Below are positions 1-6,758 of a DNA stretch of 10,866 nucleotides, piece by piece; position 1 is the first letter of the stretch; every line of letters starts with the position of its first letter. The notes below the pieces were generated by a model. It had not been told where the DNA came from. It saw only the letters and a list, made by a program, of their open reading frames with translations, and made no database searches. The DNA is from a bacterium (GTDB lineage Archaea; Thermoproteota; Nitrososphaeria; Nitrososphaerales; CADDZS01): assembly GCA_027310845.1 (NCBI GenBank), contig DAIDAB010000024.1:1-10866 (forward strand). Reading direction: 5' to 3'. The translations under genes were made by a program, and so were the position numbers.

Positions 1-32
1 TTCTAATATTATTTCTTCCTGAGCTTCCAGTT

Positions 33-950
33 TTGATTCTGCAAGACAATCCTATCCTTGCTTTGATTTTGAGTGGCGTGATATCACTTGCACTAATCGT
101 TATCGCAGCGGTCATGCGCTATCGAATAGATTTGAAGTACAAGCAGGTGAGCGCCTCAAGAAGGGACTACATAAGATCCTACCTAGGATTCCTATTCATC
201 GGGCTCGTCGCGCCGATCATCGTTTCGGTATTTGATCTTGCGCCCAGTTTCGGATACCTGACGATAGTCTACATAGACTTAGCTTTGTTGCTTCTATTTG
301 TCTTTCTCGCCTTTTTTCCAAGGGCGTTCATGCTTGGAAGGCGGGCTACTCCTATCACTGATGAAACTATTCTTGACTCTTTCCAAGCACTCGCTGCGAA
401 AATGGGAGTGCATAATGTGAGGCTCTTCTCGATTGACTGGAAGAATTTCAAAATAGCCAACGCTTTCCAGACTGGACCTAGCAGATTCTCAGTGTTCATC
501 TCCAACTACTTGCTAGAGACCTTGACTCCAGAGGAAACAAACGCTGTTATGGCTCATGAACTCGCCCATGCAAAAATGAGGCATGTGGCAAAGAATGCCG
601 TACTCTCAATCGGAATGTCGCTCATTGGAATCAACATCCTCCTTGTTGTTGTCGTTGCTCCTGAAATCTCGATAACCATGACTGTAGCTCTTCTTGCTGC
701 AGCTTTTCTGTGCGTTTTCGGGATGATGCCGATTCTGATGCGACTCAGGAGAAGATACGAGTATGCCGCCGACGAAATCGCCGTCAAGACTCTGGGTAAT
801 GCGGCTCCAGTCGTCAGCATGCTAGTGAAGCTGACGCAGCTAAATCTGATGCCTACGAATCCTAAGCGAAATTGGGGAGGGACACATCCAACGCTTACCA
901 AGCGGATAGAGAGAATAGAAAGGACACAATCTCAAATGAATCTCAACTGA
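33..950 (+). CDS. htpX: M48 family (HtpX-like) membrane zinc metalloprotease
   Basis: Predicted integral-membrane zinc endopeptidase of the M48/HtpX family, which degrades damaged or misfolded membrane proteins at the cytoplasmic face. The zinc motif HELAH is at residues 175-179 (ligands H175 and H179, catalytic E176). The third ligand is E243 in the EYAAD motif, and the usual ANAF..G segment (about 142-148) precedes the active site. Hydrophobic segments lie near 8-28, 50-67, 76-95, 188-209 and 213-236, so the catalytic site sits between membrane helices as in HtpX. A late HP..(K)RI element, typical of the family C-terminus, is present. The start is uncertain: TTG at 33 is the first usable start, but the frame is open to the left edge, so the gene may begin outside the window. 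The length (305 aa) is normal. The symbol is by family resemblance; orthology to bacterial htpX is not shown. Confidence 0.88.
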   Translation: MILQDNPILALILSGVISLALIVIAAVMRYRIDLKYKQVSASRRDYIRSYLGFLFIGLVAPIIVSVFDLAPSFGYLTIVYIDLALLLLFVFLAFFPRAFMLGRRATPITDETILDSFQALAAKMGVHNVRLFSIDWKNFKIANAFQTGPSRFSVFISNYLLETLTPEETNAVMAHELAHAKMRHVAKNAVLSIGMSLIGINILLVVVVAPEISITMTVALLAAAFLCVFGMMPILMRLRRRYEYAADEIAVKTLGNAAPVVSMLVKLTQLNLMPTNPKRNWGGTHPTLTKRIERIERTQSQMNLN

Positions 951-1040
951 GGCTCTAATTTCGTCACCATTTCTAAAGAGACCAACAAGAGAAGATGAAT
1001 CGACACGCCGCGCATCAAGCTCGAGCTATTCTACGACAAG

Positions 1041-1742
1041 ATGACCGACCATATTGCCGAGACGATAAGAGAGTGTGAGAAGCTGGCAACAAGTGAAAAA
1101 CTAGATTTCTCCAGTCACCCGACTCAAGAGATTGATGAAGGGAAAAAGTCAGAAATCACAAACAAAATCCACTCAATCATCCCTCAAAAGAGAGGAGCAA
1201 TAGTCACCTCACGCGGGACACCTTTGCCTCTTTCGGGAAGAAAGAAACTCAATCTGGGAAATACCCCGATACTCATTGTAGAAGACGAGGAAAGACCAAC
1301 GTACGTTTTCCCGTGCAGGCTAGGCGAAACATACTATGATGTGAACGCTGGGCTCGCTCACCTTCGAGCCAACCTTCCAGATCTGCCTCCGCTTTCAGGC
1401 ATGAACGAGAAAGATCTGTCCGAAATCATAGTCAAGAATCCTGAAATACTGGAGAACGGCTTGCGAGGGCCCAGGCTGGAGCTCGATTCAGGCGCAGGGA
1501 TAGTTGACATTGTCCTCATTGACAAGAATGAAAGACACGTACTCATCGAAGTTGAACGAGAGGCTGACGACGCGCCTCTTGGGCAAATAATTCGGCTCTG
1601 CGCTGCCTATGAAAAGAAGTACTCCCTCCCAACTGGTTCGGTCAGAGGGATGATTGCGTGCATGCGTGCAAGGGGGTTTATCCAAGATGCTGCAAGAAGA
1701 GCTGATATTGAAATCAAGATTATCAATACCAATGAAAAGTAG
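1041..1742 (+). CDS. NucS/DUF91-like PD-(D/E)xK-fold protein with altered active site
   Basis: The C-terminal half (about residues 120-230) resembles the nuclease domain of archaeal NucS/EndoMS (DUF91): an 'ekDLsEiivknPEileNGLR' helix, a GAGIVDIVL strand with acidic D156, then IEVERE, then GQIIRL and a strand near 'VRGMIA'. D156 to E170 is 14 residues, matching the D...E spacing of NucS. The position two after E170, which in the ExK motif is lysine, is E172, followed by R173. The protein may therefore be inactive as a nuclease or use a different site. The N-terminal 120 residues do not match the NucS DNA-binding domain that I know, and I do not recognise them. ATG 1041 is the first standard start after a stop at 996-998; codons 999-1040 also look coding. 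A T-rich run follows the gene. Functions other than DNA repair are possible. Confidence 0.72.
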   Translation: MTDHIAETIRECEKLATSEKLDFSSHPTQEIDEGKKSEITNKIHSIIPQKRGAIVTSRGTPLPLSGRKKLNLGNTPILIVEDEERPTYVFPCRLGETYYDVNAGLAHLRANLPDLPPLSGMNEKDLSEIIVKNPEILENGLRGPRLELDSGAGIVDIVLIDKNERHVLIEVEREADDAPLGQIIRLCAAYEKKYSLPTGSVRGMIACMRARGFIQDAARRADIEIKIINTNEK

Positions 1743-1765
1743 CGCGATTGGGATCTACTGTCGAG

Positions 1766-1771
1766 TATAAA
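1766..1771 (+). promoter_or_regulatory. Possible TATA box for the antiporter gene
   Basis: TATAAA lies in the short gap between the NucS-like gene and the antiporter, about 60 bp before the TTG start. An archaeal transcript would begin near 1793-1796, giving a leader of about 35 nt that contains a GAGGGAG element (1808-1814). That element is further from the TTG than a normal Shine-Dalgarno site. Assigned from sequence and position only. Confidence 0.35.
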
Positions 1772-1790
1772 GCTCGTAGGTAAATAGGAA

Positions 1791-1797
1791 TTTTTTT
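1791..1797 (+). terminator. Possible oligo-T terminator after the NucS-like gene
   Basis: A run of seven T residues lies about 50 nt after the stop of the NucS-like gene. Archaeal RNA polymerase can terminate at such runs without a hairpin. It also coincides with the inferred start point of the antiporter transcript, so its role is ambiguous. Confidence 0.28.
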
Positions 1798-1831
1798 CAA
1801 TGAGATAGAGGGAGTACTCGCGTTTTTCGAA

Positions 1832-3442
1832 TTGGCCTCAGTGGAGCCATCTATTGAGCTTATCATTGCTGCACTGTTAGGAATTATGGTGCTGGCATCT
1901 TTCCTGAGCATACGTGCTAAACTGCCGTATACCCTAGTCCTAGTTTTTCTGGGAATCGCGCTTGCTGGCTCATCGATTTCTCTATTCTTTCAGGGCGGGC
2001 CAATTTACAAGACCTTCATCCAGAACGGATTGCTTGTTGGGGTGGTCGTTCCTCCTCTTATATTCGAAGCTATGCTGCACATACAATCTTCCGATCTCAA
2101 AGCGGTCATTAGGCCCTCGATAGCGCTCGCTACAATTGGTGTGGTAATTGCGACTGTCGTCGGGGGAGTGGTGCTCTGGCAGATTGTCGGACTTTCGCCA
2201 GTTGTTTCTTTCCTTTTCGCAGCAATAATCGCGCCCACTGATGCGGCTACAGTACTTGAAGTGTTCAAGCGCGCGAGAGTGCCATCGAAGCTTCGGGCGC
2301 TTATGGACACGGAGGCTGCATTTAACGATGCTACTGCGGTAGTCGTTTTCACAATAATACTTGCATCCATCGAGGTTTCAAAAGTCTCCCTTCTTTCTTC
2401 GCTCGCGAGCTTTGGACTCACCGTGGGAGGAGGTCTTGCTGTAGGATTAGGAATTGGGTTCTTGGGAGAAATCACGACCAGCTTGATTTCAGATAGAACG
2501 TCGGAGACTATACTCACAATTGCCGCCGTGTATGGTTCTTATGCGCTGGCGGCCGCACTGGGATTCTCGGGCCTCATAGCTGTTGCAGTAGCCGGCCTCT
2601 ATTTTGGAAATTTCACAGTAAGAACTACTATGGCGCCAGCAACCCGGGAATCCGTGATAGTTTTTTGGGAGATTGCTGCTTTCCTTGCGAACTCTATTGC
2701 CTTCCTATCGATCGGCCTGAGCACGAGCGCATTCTCGTTTACTGTGAAGGCAGTTTACAGTATAGGGGTCGCACTGGTTGCCGTTACTATTGCAAGGGCG
2801 GCTTCGGTGTATCCTATACTTTGGTTTTTCAATAGACTTGGCTCTAGTATCCCTCTCAAATGGAGGAACGTCGCAATGCTAGGGGGAATGCGGGGCGCGC
2901 TCTCAATAGCTCTTGCCGCTTCACTCACAGCGAGCGCTGTGGTCAGTCTCACAGACGAAACAAACATACAGACCATGGTCCTTGGAGTAGCATTTCTCTC
3001 CCTTAGCGTTCAGGCTGCATTCATGTTCAGGTATATTCGAAGCCGATTCCCAGAGGAACAGGCAAAGCAAGTAGAAAAATTCAATGTTCGCCTTTCAAAA
3101 GCCGTTGCAGCAATAGAATCGCTACTGAAACTCAAAGAACAGGGGAAGGTCTCTGATGAAGAATTCGCAGCAGAACTAGAAAGGGACAAAGATGAACTCA
3201 CTGATGTCATCGGTGACATGCAGTCGATGCTAGGTGCGACAGAAATAATGAAAGCAAGAGCATCTGGTCTCTATTCCGCCCTCATGGCGCTTCCGAGATC
3301 TAGGGCAATGAACGTTCTCAAGAGCAATAAGATGGAAACTCCAATACAGAGCATGATAGAAAGCGCTGGGGCAGACGCAAACCAAGACCCGAACAGTAAC
3401 GAGAACGCGCAGAAAGACCAAGAGGCCGAATCCGGAAAATAA
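1832..3442 (+). CDS. CPA1 family Na+(cation)/H+ antiporter
   Basis: Predicted secondary transporter exchanging Na+ (or K+) for protons across the cytoplasmic membrane, in pH and salt homeostasis. The first 400 residues are almost entirely hydrophobic helices. Family landmarks are APTDAATV (T136, D137), the ion-binding FNDATAVVVF segment with the N165-D166 pair typical of electroneutral CPA1 exchangers, and GGMRGALSIALA with R354. The soluble tail (about 405-536) is charged and helical. Residues 428-455 (E/S-LLKLKEQGKVSDEEFAAEL) resemble a SHOCT motif, and the end is rich in Asn, Asp, Gln and Glu. The chosen start is TTG 1832; GTG 1841, three codons on, is a good alternative because no strong ribosome site decides. 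The frame is open upstream to a stop at 1781-1783 without another usable start. The gene ends 23 bp from the convergent signal peptidase gene. Ion preference cannot be read from the sequence. Confidence 0.92.
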   Translation: MASVEPSIELIIAALLGIMVLASFLSIRAKLPYTLVLVFLGIALAGSSISLFFQGGPIYKTFIQNGLLVGVVVPPLIFEAMLHIQSSDLKAVIRPSIALATIGVVIATVVGGVVLWQIVGLSPVVSFLFAAIIAPTDAATVLEVFKRARVPSKLRALMDTEAAFNDATAVVVFTIILASIEVSKVSLLSSLASFGLTVGGGLAVGLGIGFLGEITTSLISDRTSETILTIAAVYGSYALAAALGFSGLIAVAVAGLYFGNFTVRTTMAPATRESVIVFWEIAAFLANSIAFLSIGLSTSAFSFTVKAVYSIGVALVAVTIARAASVYPILWFFNRLGSSIPLKWRNVAMLGGMRGALSIALAASLTASAVVSLTDETNIQTMVLGVAFLSLSVQAAFMFRYIRSRFPEEQAKQVEKFNVRLSKAVAAIESLLKLKEQGKVSDEEFAAELERDKDELTDVIGDMQSMLGATEIMKARASGLYSALMALPRSRAMNVLKSNKMETPIQSMIESAGADANQDPNSNENAQKDQEAESGK

Positions 3443-3465
3443 TGGGCTATCTCTTCAAAGTTGCC

Positions 3466-4071
3466 TTAACTTGTGGCTTGAGTTTGGACATTTGGCGTCT
3501 TTGGTGCGTTTCTCTCCCAGTAAAATTCGCCAAAAAGTAGCACGAGTATCAGTAACGCAATAAAGTAATTGTATGGAGATTCCGTCACGTATCCTGCGAC
3601 GGGGATCTCGAACACTACCTTCCCAACATACATTGACGAGTTGATGTCCTCATCTATGTAGGGAATAGATCCTGGGTTGTTGTCTCCCTTCGTCGTGACG
3701 ATTCTTTGTCCGTTCACTATGTCTATTGATACGATACGGTGGATCACATAACACGGCACGAGTGCCTCACTCGTGAGGGAGGGGGTGGGGCCGCTATCAC
3801 ATTGGTTGTTTATTGCTAGGAGAGGAACAAACACAATCACATCTCCAATCTTGAGTTGGTCGAATGGTACTTTATCAATCACAGCCACCGATCCGGCAAG
3901 TATTGTTGGTTGCATGCTGGTGCCGGTGACTATGGTGAAAGGAAGAGATTCATTTGTGAAATACGAGATAGCACCATATCCAATTATCACAGCAAGAATC
4001 GGAGTTAAGTACACAAGATACTTGAGGTAGCGCAGTCTGCCTTTTTTCTTGAGATTCGATTGTACAGACAT
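3466..4071 (-). CDS. Signal peptidase I, archaeal S26B (Sec11-like) type
   Basis: Membrane-bound serine protease that removes signal peptides from exported pre-proteins on the outer face of the membrane. A positive N-terminus (KKKGRLR) is followed by a membrane helix at about 17-37, the catalytic GTSMQPT box with nucleophile S52, the DQLKIGDVIVF strand, VIHRI with H111 (histidine where bacterial enzymes have lysine), and TTKGDNN with D130. This is the Ser/His/Asp layout of the archaeal and eukaryotic branch. A second helix at about 167-184 and a short charged tail end the protein. Between the S and H boxes there is an insert of about 15 residues bounded by C91 and C107, which could form a disulfide outside the cell. 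The start is ATG 4071 with no clear Shine-Dalgarno site. It converges on the antiporter gene and diverges from glutamate dehydrogenase; neither link suggests a shared function. Confidence 0.9.
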   Translation of the reverse strand: MSVQSNLKKKGRLRYLKYLVYLTPILAVIIGYGAISYFTNESLPFTIVTGTSMQPTILAGSVAVIDKVPFDQLKIGDVIVFVPLLAINNQCDSGPTPSLTSEALVPCYVIHRIVSIDIVNGQRIVTTKGDNNPGSIPYIDEDINSSMYVGKVVFEIPVAGYVTESPYNYFIALLILVLLFGEFYWERNAPKTPNVQTQATS

Positions 4072-4178
4072 GACTTATTTTCACTGGGGTTGCTTGGCGG
4101 TATCAGATCAATTGGGACATCTATTGGTAAACGCTATGTGCTTCTCTGCCTAACTTGCTCAAATTCGCGTATTTCTGA

Positions 4179-4196
4179 ATATTGGAGAGCCAATAT
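4179..4196. promoter_or_regulatory. Inverted repeat, possible operator
   Basis: ATATTGG and CCAATAT form a perfect 7-bp inverted repeat around the spacer AGAG. It lies about 85-100 bp upstream of the glutamate dehydrogenase TATA box and about 110 bp from the signal peptidase start. The size fits a site for a dimeric winged-helix or Lrp-type regulator, but no regulator gene is nearby, so the role is inferred. Confidence 0.3.
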
Positions 4197-4280
4197 GGCA
4201 ATAGTAGAACCGATGACTGTGACAACGAGATAACATTAATTGCGAATTCGACTCCTAAATAGATTTGAATCCCTTCCGTC

Positions 4281-4290
4281 TTTATATATT
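4281..4290 (+). promoter_or_regulatory. TATA box of glutamate dehydrogenase
   Basis: TTTATATATT is the best archaeal TATA box in the window. Its centre is about 28 bp before the TTG start at 4314, which places transcription initiation at or next to the start codon and implies a leaderless mRNA. Confidence 0.62.
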
Positions 4291-4313
4291 CTCAGGAATC
4301 AGACATTCCTGCC

Positions 4314-5576
4314 TTGGAATCAGAAGACCCTTTCAACAATGCGCTGGCTCAGCTTGCATCGATCACAGACATTGTCTCAATAGATCCAGAATATTATGAG
4401 ATGCTAAAGAGTCCAAGACGGGAAGTAATTGTCTCATTGCCACTGAAACTTGTAAACGGGGACACAGTCACCTACACTGGATACAGGGTTCAGCACAACA
4501 ACGCGCGAGGGCCGTACAAAGGCGGTATCAGGTATCACCAAAACGTTACATTGAGCGAGGTGAAAGCGCTCTCGATGTGGATGACTTGGAAGTCGGCAAT
4601 TATCGACATTCCGTTCGGAGGTGCAAAGGGTGGCATCACAGTAGAACCCAAGAAATTGAGCCACGATGATCTTGAAAGACTCACCAGAAAGTATGTGGAC
4701 GCTATCGAGCGGGACATTGGGCCTGAGATAGACATCCCAGCACCTGACTTGAATACAAACCCACAAACAATGGCCTGGATAATGAACGAGTATTCCCGAC
4801 TAAAAGGCCACAACGTCCCTGCGGTCGTGACTGGAAAGCCTGTGGAGGTTGGCGGTTCAGAGGGAAGAAATGCCGCAACAGGCAGAGGAGTCGCGATTTG
4901 CGTGAGAGAGGCGGTCAAAAAGTTCCTGAAGAAAGATATGAAAGATGTGACCGTTGCAGTGCAAGGTTTTGGAAACGTTGGTACAAACACCGCGCGATAT
5001 CTAATGGAGATGGGCGCGAAAATCGTAGCCCTGAGTGATGTGGTCGGCGGTGCAAGAAGTGTAAACCCCAAGGGCTATTTCGATCAGAAGTTTGATGACC
5101 TTCTTGCAGAATCAAACAAGATAGGTTCGATCAGCAATGTAAAGGGAGTTGAGCAGATATCAAACGAAGAAGTCCTCGAATCTGAAGCTGACGTTCTTGT
5201 TCCCTCAGCGCTTGAGAATCAACTTACGGAGCAAAACGCACACAAAATCAGAGCATCTCTAGTGGTGGAAGCTGCAAATGGTCCTACAACTCCAATGGCT
5301 GACAAGACCCTCCAGCGAAAGGGAATCAGACTCGTACCGGATATTCTCGCCAATTCGGGTGGCGTCTTGGTATCCTATTTCGAATGGGTGCAGAACTTGA
5401 ACAGAGATCATTGGACAGAGAAAGCAGTGAACGAAAGGCTTGAGGCAAAGATGACAAAGGCGTTCTATGAAGTACTGGATTATTCTGAAAAGCACAACAT
5501 CGACATGAGGCGGGCAGCCCTCGTGCTCGCAGTGGAGCGTGTCGCTGCCGCAATGAAGCTCAGTGGCTGGCACTGA
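4314..5576 (+). CDS. gdhA: Glutamate dehydrogenase (Glu/Leu/Phe/Val dehydrogenase family)
   Basis: Cytosolic enzyme for the reversible NAD(P)-dependent oxidative deamination of glutamate to 2-oxoglutarate and ammonium, linking nitrogen assimilation and carbon flow. The N-terminal substrate domain carries PYKGGIRYH, the KALSMWMTWKSAI helix and PFGGAKGGI, with catalytic K105. DIPAPDLNT follows, with the second active-site aspartate. The Rossmann domain begins with VAVQGFGNVG (GxGxxG at 218-223), and the C-terminal VVEAANGPTTP and LANSGGVLVSYFEWVQN elements are intact. The length of 420 aa is that of hexameric archaeal GDHs. The TTG start is supported by the TATA spacing, and no other standard start lies upstream in frame before it. 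Cofactor preference is not assigned. The gene stands alone with its own promoter, and a possible minus-strand reading frame overlaps its 3' end. Confidence 0.95.
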   Translation: MESEDPFNNALAQLASITDIVSIDPEYYEMLKSPRREVIVSLPLKLVNGDTVTYTGYRVQHNNARGPYKGGIRYHQNVTLSEVKALSMWMTWKSAIIDIPFGGAKGGITVEPKKLSHDDLERLTRKYVDAIERDIGPEIDIPAPDLNTNPQTMAWIMNEYSRLKGHNVPAVVTGKPVEVGGSEGRNAATGRGVAICVREAVKKFLKKDMKDVTVAVQGFGNVGTNTARYLMEMGAKIVALSDVVGGARSVNPKGYFDQKFDDLLAESNKIGSISNVKGVEQISNEEVLESEADVLVPSALENQLTEQNAHKIRASLVVEAANGPTTPMADKTLQRKGIRLVPDILANSGGVLVSYFEWVQNLNRDHWTEKAVNERLEAKMTKAFYEVLDYSEKHNIDMRRAALVLAVERVAAAMKLSGWH

Positions 5577-5857
5577 GAAAAAAGCCACAGGTATGCGAAC
5601 ACTCTAAGACCTTCTCGACTTTGGATCTTCATGTATTTCTTGATCTGCTCATTCCTTCCAGCCAGGGGTTCTGCTCCAAAAGAGATGTGAAGATTCGTGA
5701 CAATAGTGACTATGAATGAGGTTGAACCCATCGCCCCAAGATAATTTGGGAGCAAATGGATTGTATCCCTGCGCAATTGAACGCATATTCTGTCACGAGC
5801 TTCGGGGCTAGGCCGACCATTCTGAAGGAATTGACCTCCTTTCGAGAGAAGAGAATT
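5577..5857. other. 281-bp gap after gdhA; no gene assigned
   Basis: No RNA gene or well-supported CDS was found. On the minus strand, a frame entering from about 5776 reads through 5590-5720 with coding-like codon use (including GRNEQIKKYMKIQSREGLR) and then runs antisense into the last 97 bp of gdhA, ending at 5480. Separately, a minus-strand AGGAGGT sequence (about 5834-5840) precedes an ATG at 5820 by about 14 nt, opening a 36-codon frame that ends at 5710. Neither matches a family I know. The stretch may be the remains of a small gene or a regulatory spacer. Confidence 0.4.
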
Positions 5858-6088
5858 TCAATGGGCGGCTTCTTGCTCGAGTTTTCGTTCCGACTGCGAA
5901 GCGCTCTCACTTTTAGCAAATTTGTTCGCTTGCCTGATCGCGTTTCCGAAGGCATAGAAGAGTCCAAAGATGAAAAGCGCGATGACAATTCCTCCAGTAT
6001 AGTATTGGACAGAAGCAAAGCGAGTCGTAGTATAGAGCAATGCAAAAGATCCAAGTAGGAAAAGGCCAAGTCCCGCGGCGGTATTCAA
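5858..6088 (-). CDS. Small two-helix membrane protein, function unknown
   Basis: A 76-residue protein that I do not recognise. It has two hydrophobic helices (about 4-22 and 29-51) separated by a short turn, then a charged soluble tail rich in Glu, Lys, Ser and Ala (NAIRQANKFAKSESASQSERKLEQEAAH) that could form one amphipathic helix. The TTG start is forced, because an in-frame TAA immediately precedes it. GAGG lies only three bases before the start, which is very short for a Shine-Dalgarno site. A TATA-like TTTATTAAG about 40 bp upstream would give a leader of about 13 nt. It lies 73 bp after the flavin reductase gene on the same strand. The helix pattern and clean hydrophobicity in this frame favour it over the longer overlapping frames on both strands. 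Confidence 0.62.
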   Translation of the reverse strand: MNTAAGLGLFLLGSFALLYTTTRFASVQYYTGGIVIALFIFGLFYAFGNAIRQANKFAKSESASQSERKLEQEAAH

Positions 6089-6122
6089 TTACCTCTTCAA
6101 CGCTGAAAAGCCCCTGGACATG

Positions 6123-6133
6123 TCTTAATAAAC
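6123..6133 (-). promoter_or_regulatory. Possible TATA element for the small membrane protein gene
   Basis: Read on the minus strand this is CGTTTATTAAG, centred about 40 bp before the TTG start at 6088. It would give a short leader. No second line of evidence supports it. Confidence 0.28.
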
Positions 6134-6161
6134 GATATTGGGCTCCAAGGAATATCTAGAG

Positions 6162-6659
6162 TTACTGATTGTTTAGTCGAACATACTTCCTATCAAGGTA
6201 GAGTAGAGGAGGCTTGTTCTCGTAAGAGATATCGATTGCCTCTCCAAGAAAGATCGTGTGGTCTCCGCCTGGGATGATCTCGACCCTTTTGCAGTCTATA
6301 TGGCCTATGCAGCCGCGGATGACAGGACTGCCATTCTTTCCGATGAAATAATCAAGATTTTGAAACCTGCCTGCCTCTCCCATAAGAGAGAATTTTTCAG
6401 AGATGCTTTGTTGATCTTCAGACAGAATGTTTACACAATATCTCTTTGATTTGGCGAAGAGGTCCCTTGCCGTACTCTCATTTCTGATGCAGATTAGCAC
6501 GAGCGGCGGCTCTAGCGATACGGAAGTGAAAGCAGTGACAGTAAGCCCGAAAAGCTCTCCATTGTCCAGAGCGCTTGTCACTACAGTGACTGCGCTTGCG
6601 AAATAGCGCATGACATTCCGCAGATCTGGACGAGCTGTGTTTCCAAAATCCCCCTGCAA
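6162..6659 (-). CDS. Flavin reductase-domain protein (FMN-binding, HpaC/RutF-like)
   Basis: A short-chain flavin reductase-like protein of 165 aa. Members reduce free FMN/FAD with NAD(P)H, often to supply a partner monooxygenase, or bind FMN as a redox cofactor. The N-terminal helix RNVMRYFASAVTVVTS, the flavin-binding strand GLTVTAFTSVSLEPPLVLICI, the NILSEDQ segment, GGDHTIFLGEAI and the final PLLYLDRKYVRL all match the split-barrel fold in the right order and spacing. The TTG start at 6659 is preferred because the residues before the conserved 'FASAVTVVT' match the normal family length; ATG at codon 17 would remove the first helix. No monooxygenase gene is adjacent, so the electron acceptor is unknown. 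The gene is flanked on the same strand by small membrane-protein genes, with gaps of 73 and 99 bp, so operon membership is possible but not certain. Confidence 0.87.
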   Translation of the reverse strand: MQGDFGNTARPDLRNVMRYFASAVTVVTSALDNGELFGLTVTAFTSVSLEPPLVLICIRNESTARDLFAKSKRYCVNILSEDQQSISEKFSLMGEAGRFQNLDYFIGKNGSPVIRGCIGHIDCKRVEIIPGGDHTIFLGEAIDISYENKPPLLYLDRKYVRLNNQ

Positions 6660-6758
6660 ATGGTTCTCTAAAGAAATTTGTGCCTTGGCTTTGTTTTTAT
6701 TTGTATAGGTGCTTGCGGTATTGCATGTTCCACAAAAGAAGCTTTTGAAGACGGCTGC

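Larger units (their letters stand above)
4072..4313. other. Divergent intergenic region between signal peptidase and glutamate dehydrogenase
   Basis: No convincing ORF or RNA gene was seen in these 242 bp. They hold the upstream regions of both divergent genes: the TATA box of glutamate dehydrogenase near the right end and a 7-4-7 inverted repeat in the middle. No clear TATA element was found at leaderless distance for the minus-strand gene. Confidence 0.6.

Noticed and set aside
1018..1027. AGCTCGAGCT palindrome before the NucS-like gene
   Set aside because: A 10-bp palindrome without a loop or second copy is expected by chance.
2005..2517. 170-codon minus-strand frame
   Set aside because: Lies wholly antisense to the antiporter, is Ser/Thr/Ala-rich as expected for the reverse of hydrophobic codons, and has no family motif.
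4072..4313. A tRNA, C/D-box RNA or riboswitch in the gdhA upstream region
   Set aside because: No cloverleaf, paired C and D boxes or recognisable aptamer core was found by reading both strands.
4535..5071. 178-codon minus-strand frame
   Set aside because: Antisense to conserved glutamate dehydrogenase sequence; composition is that of a shadow frame.
5710..6069. 119-codon minus-strand and 100-codon plus-strand frames over the small two-helix gene
   Set aside because: The overlapping 76-codon frame gives clear paired membrane helices, while these give irregular Ser/Arg-rich products.
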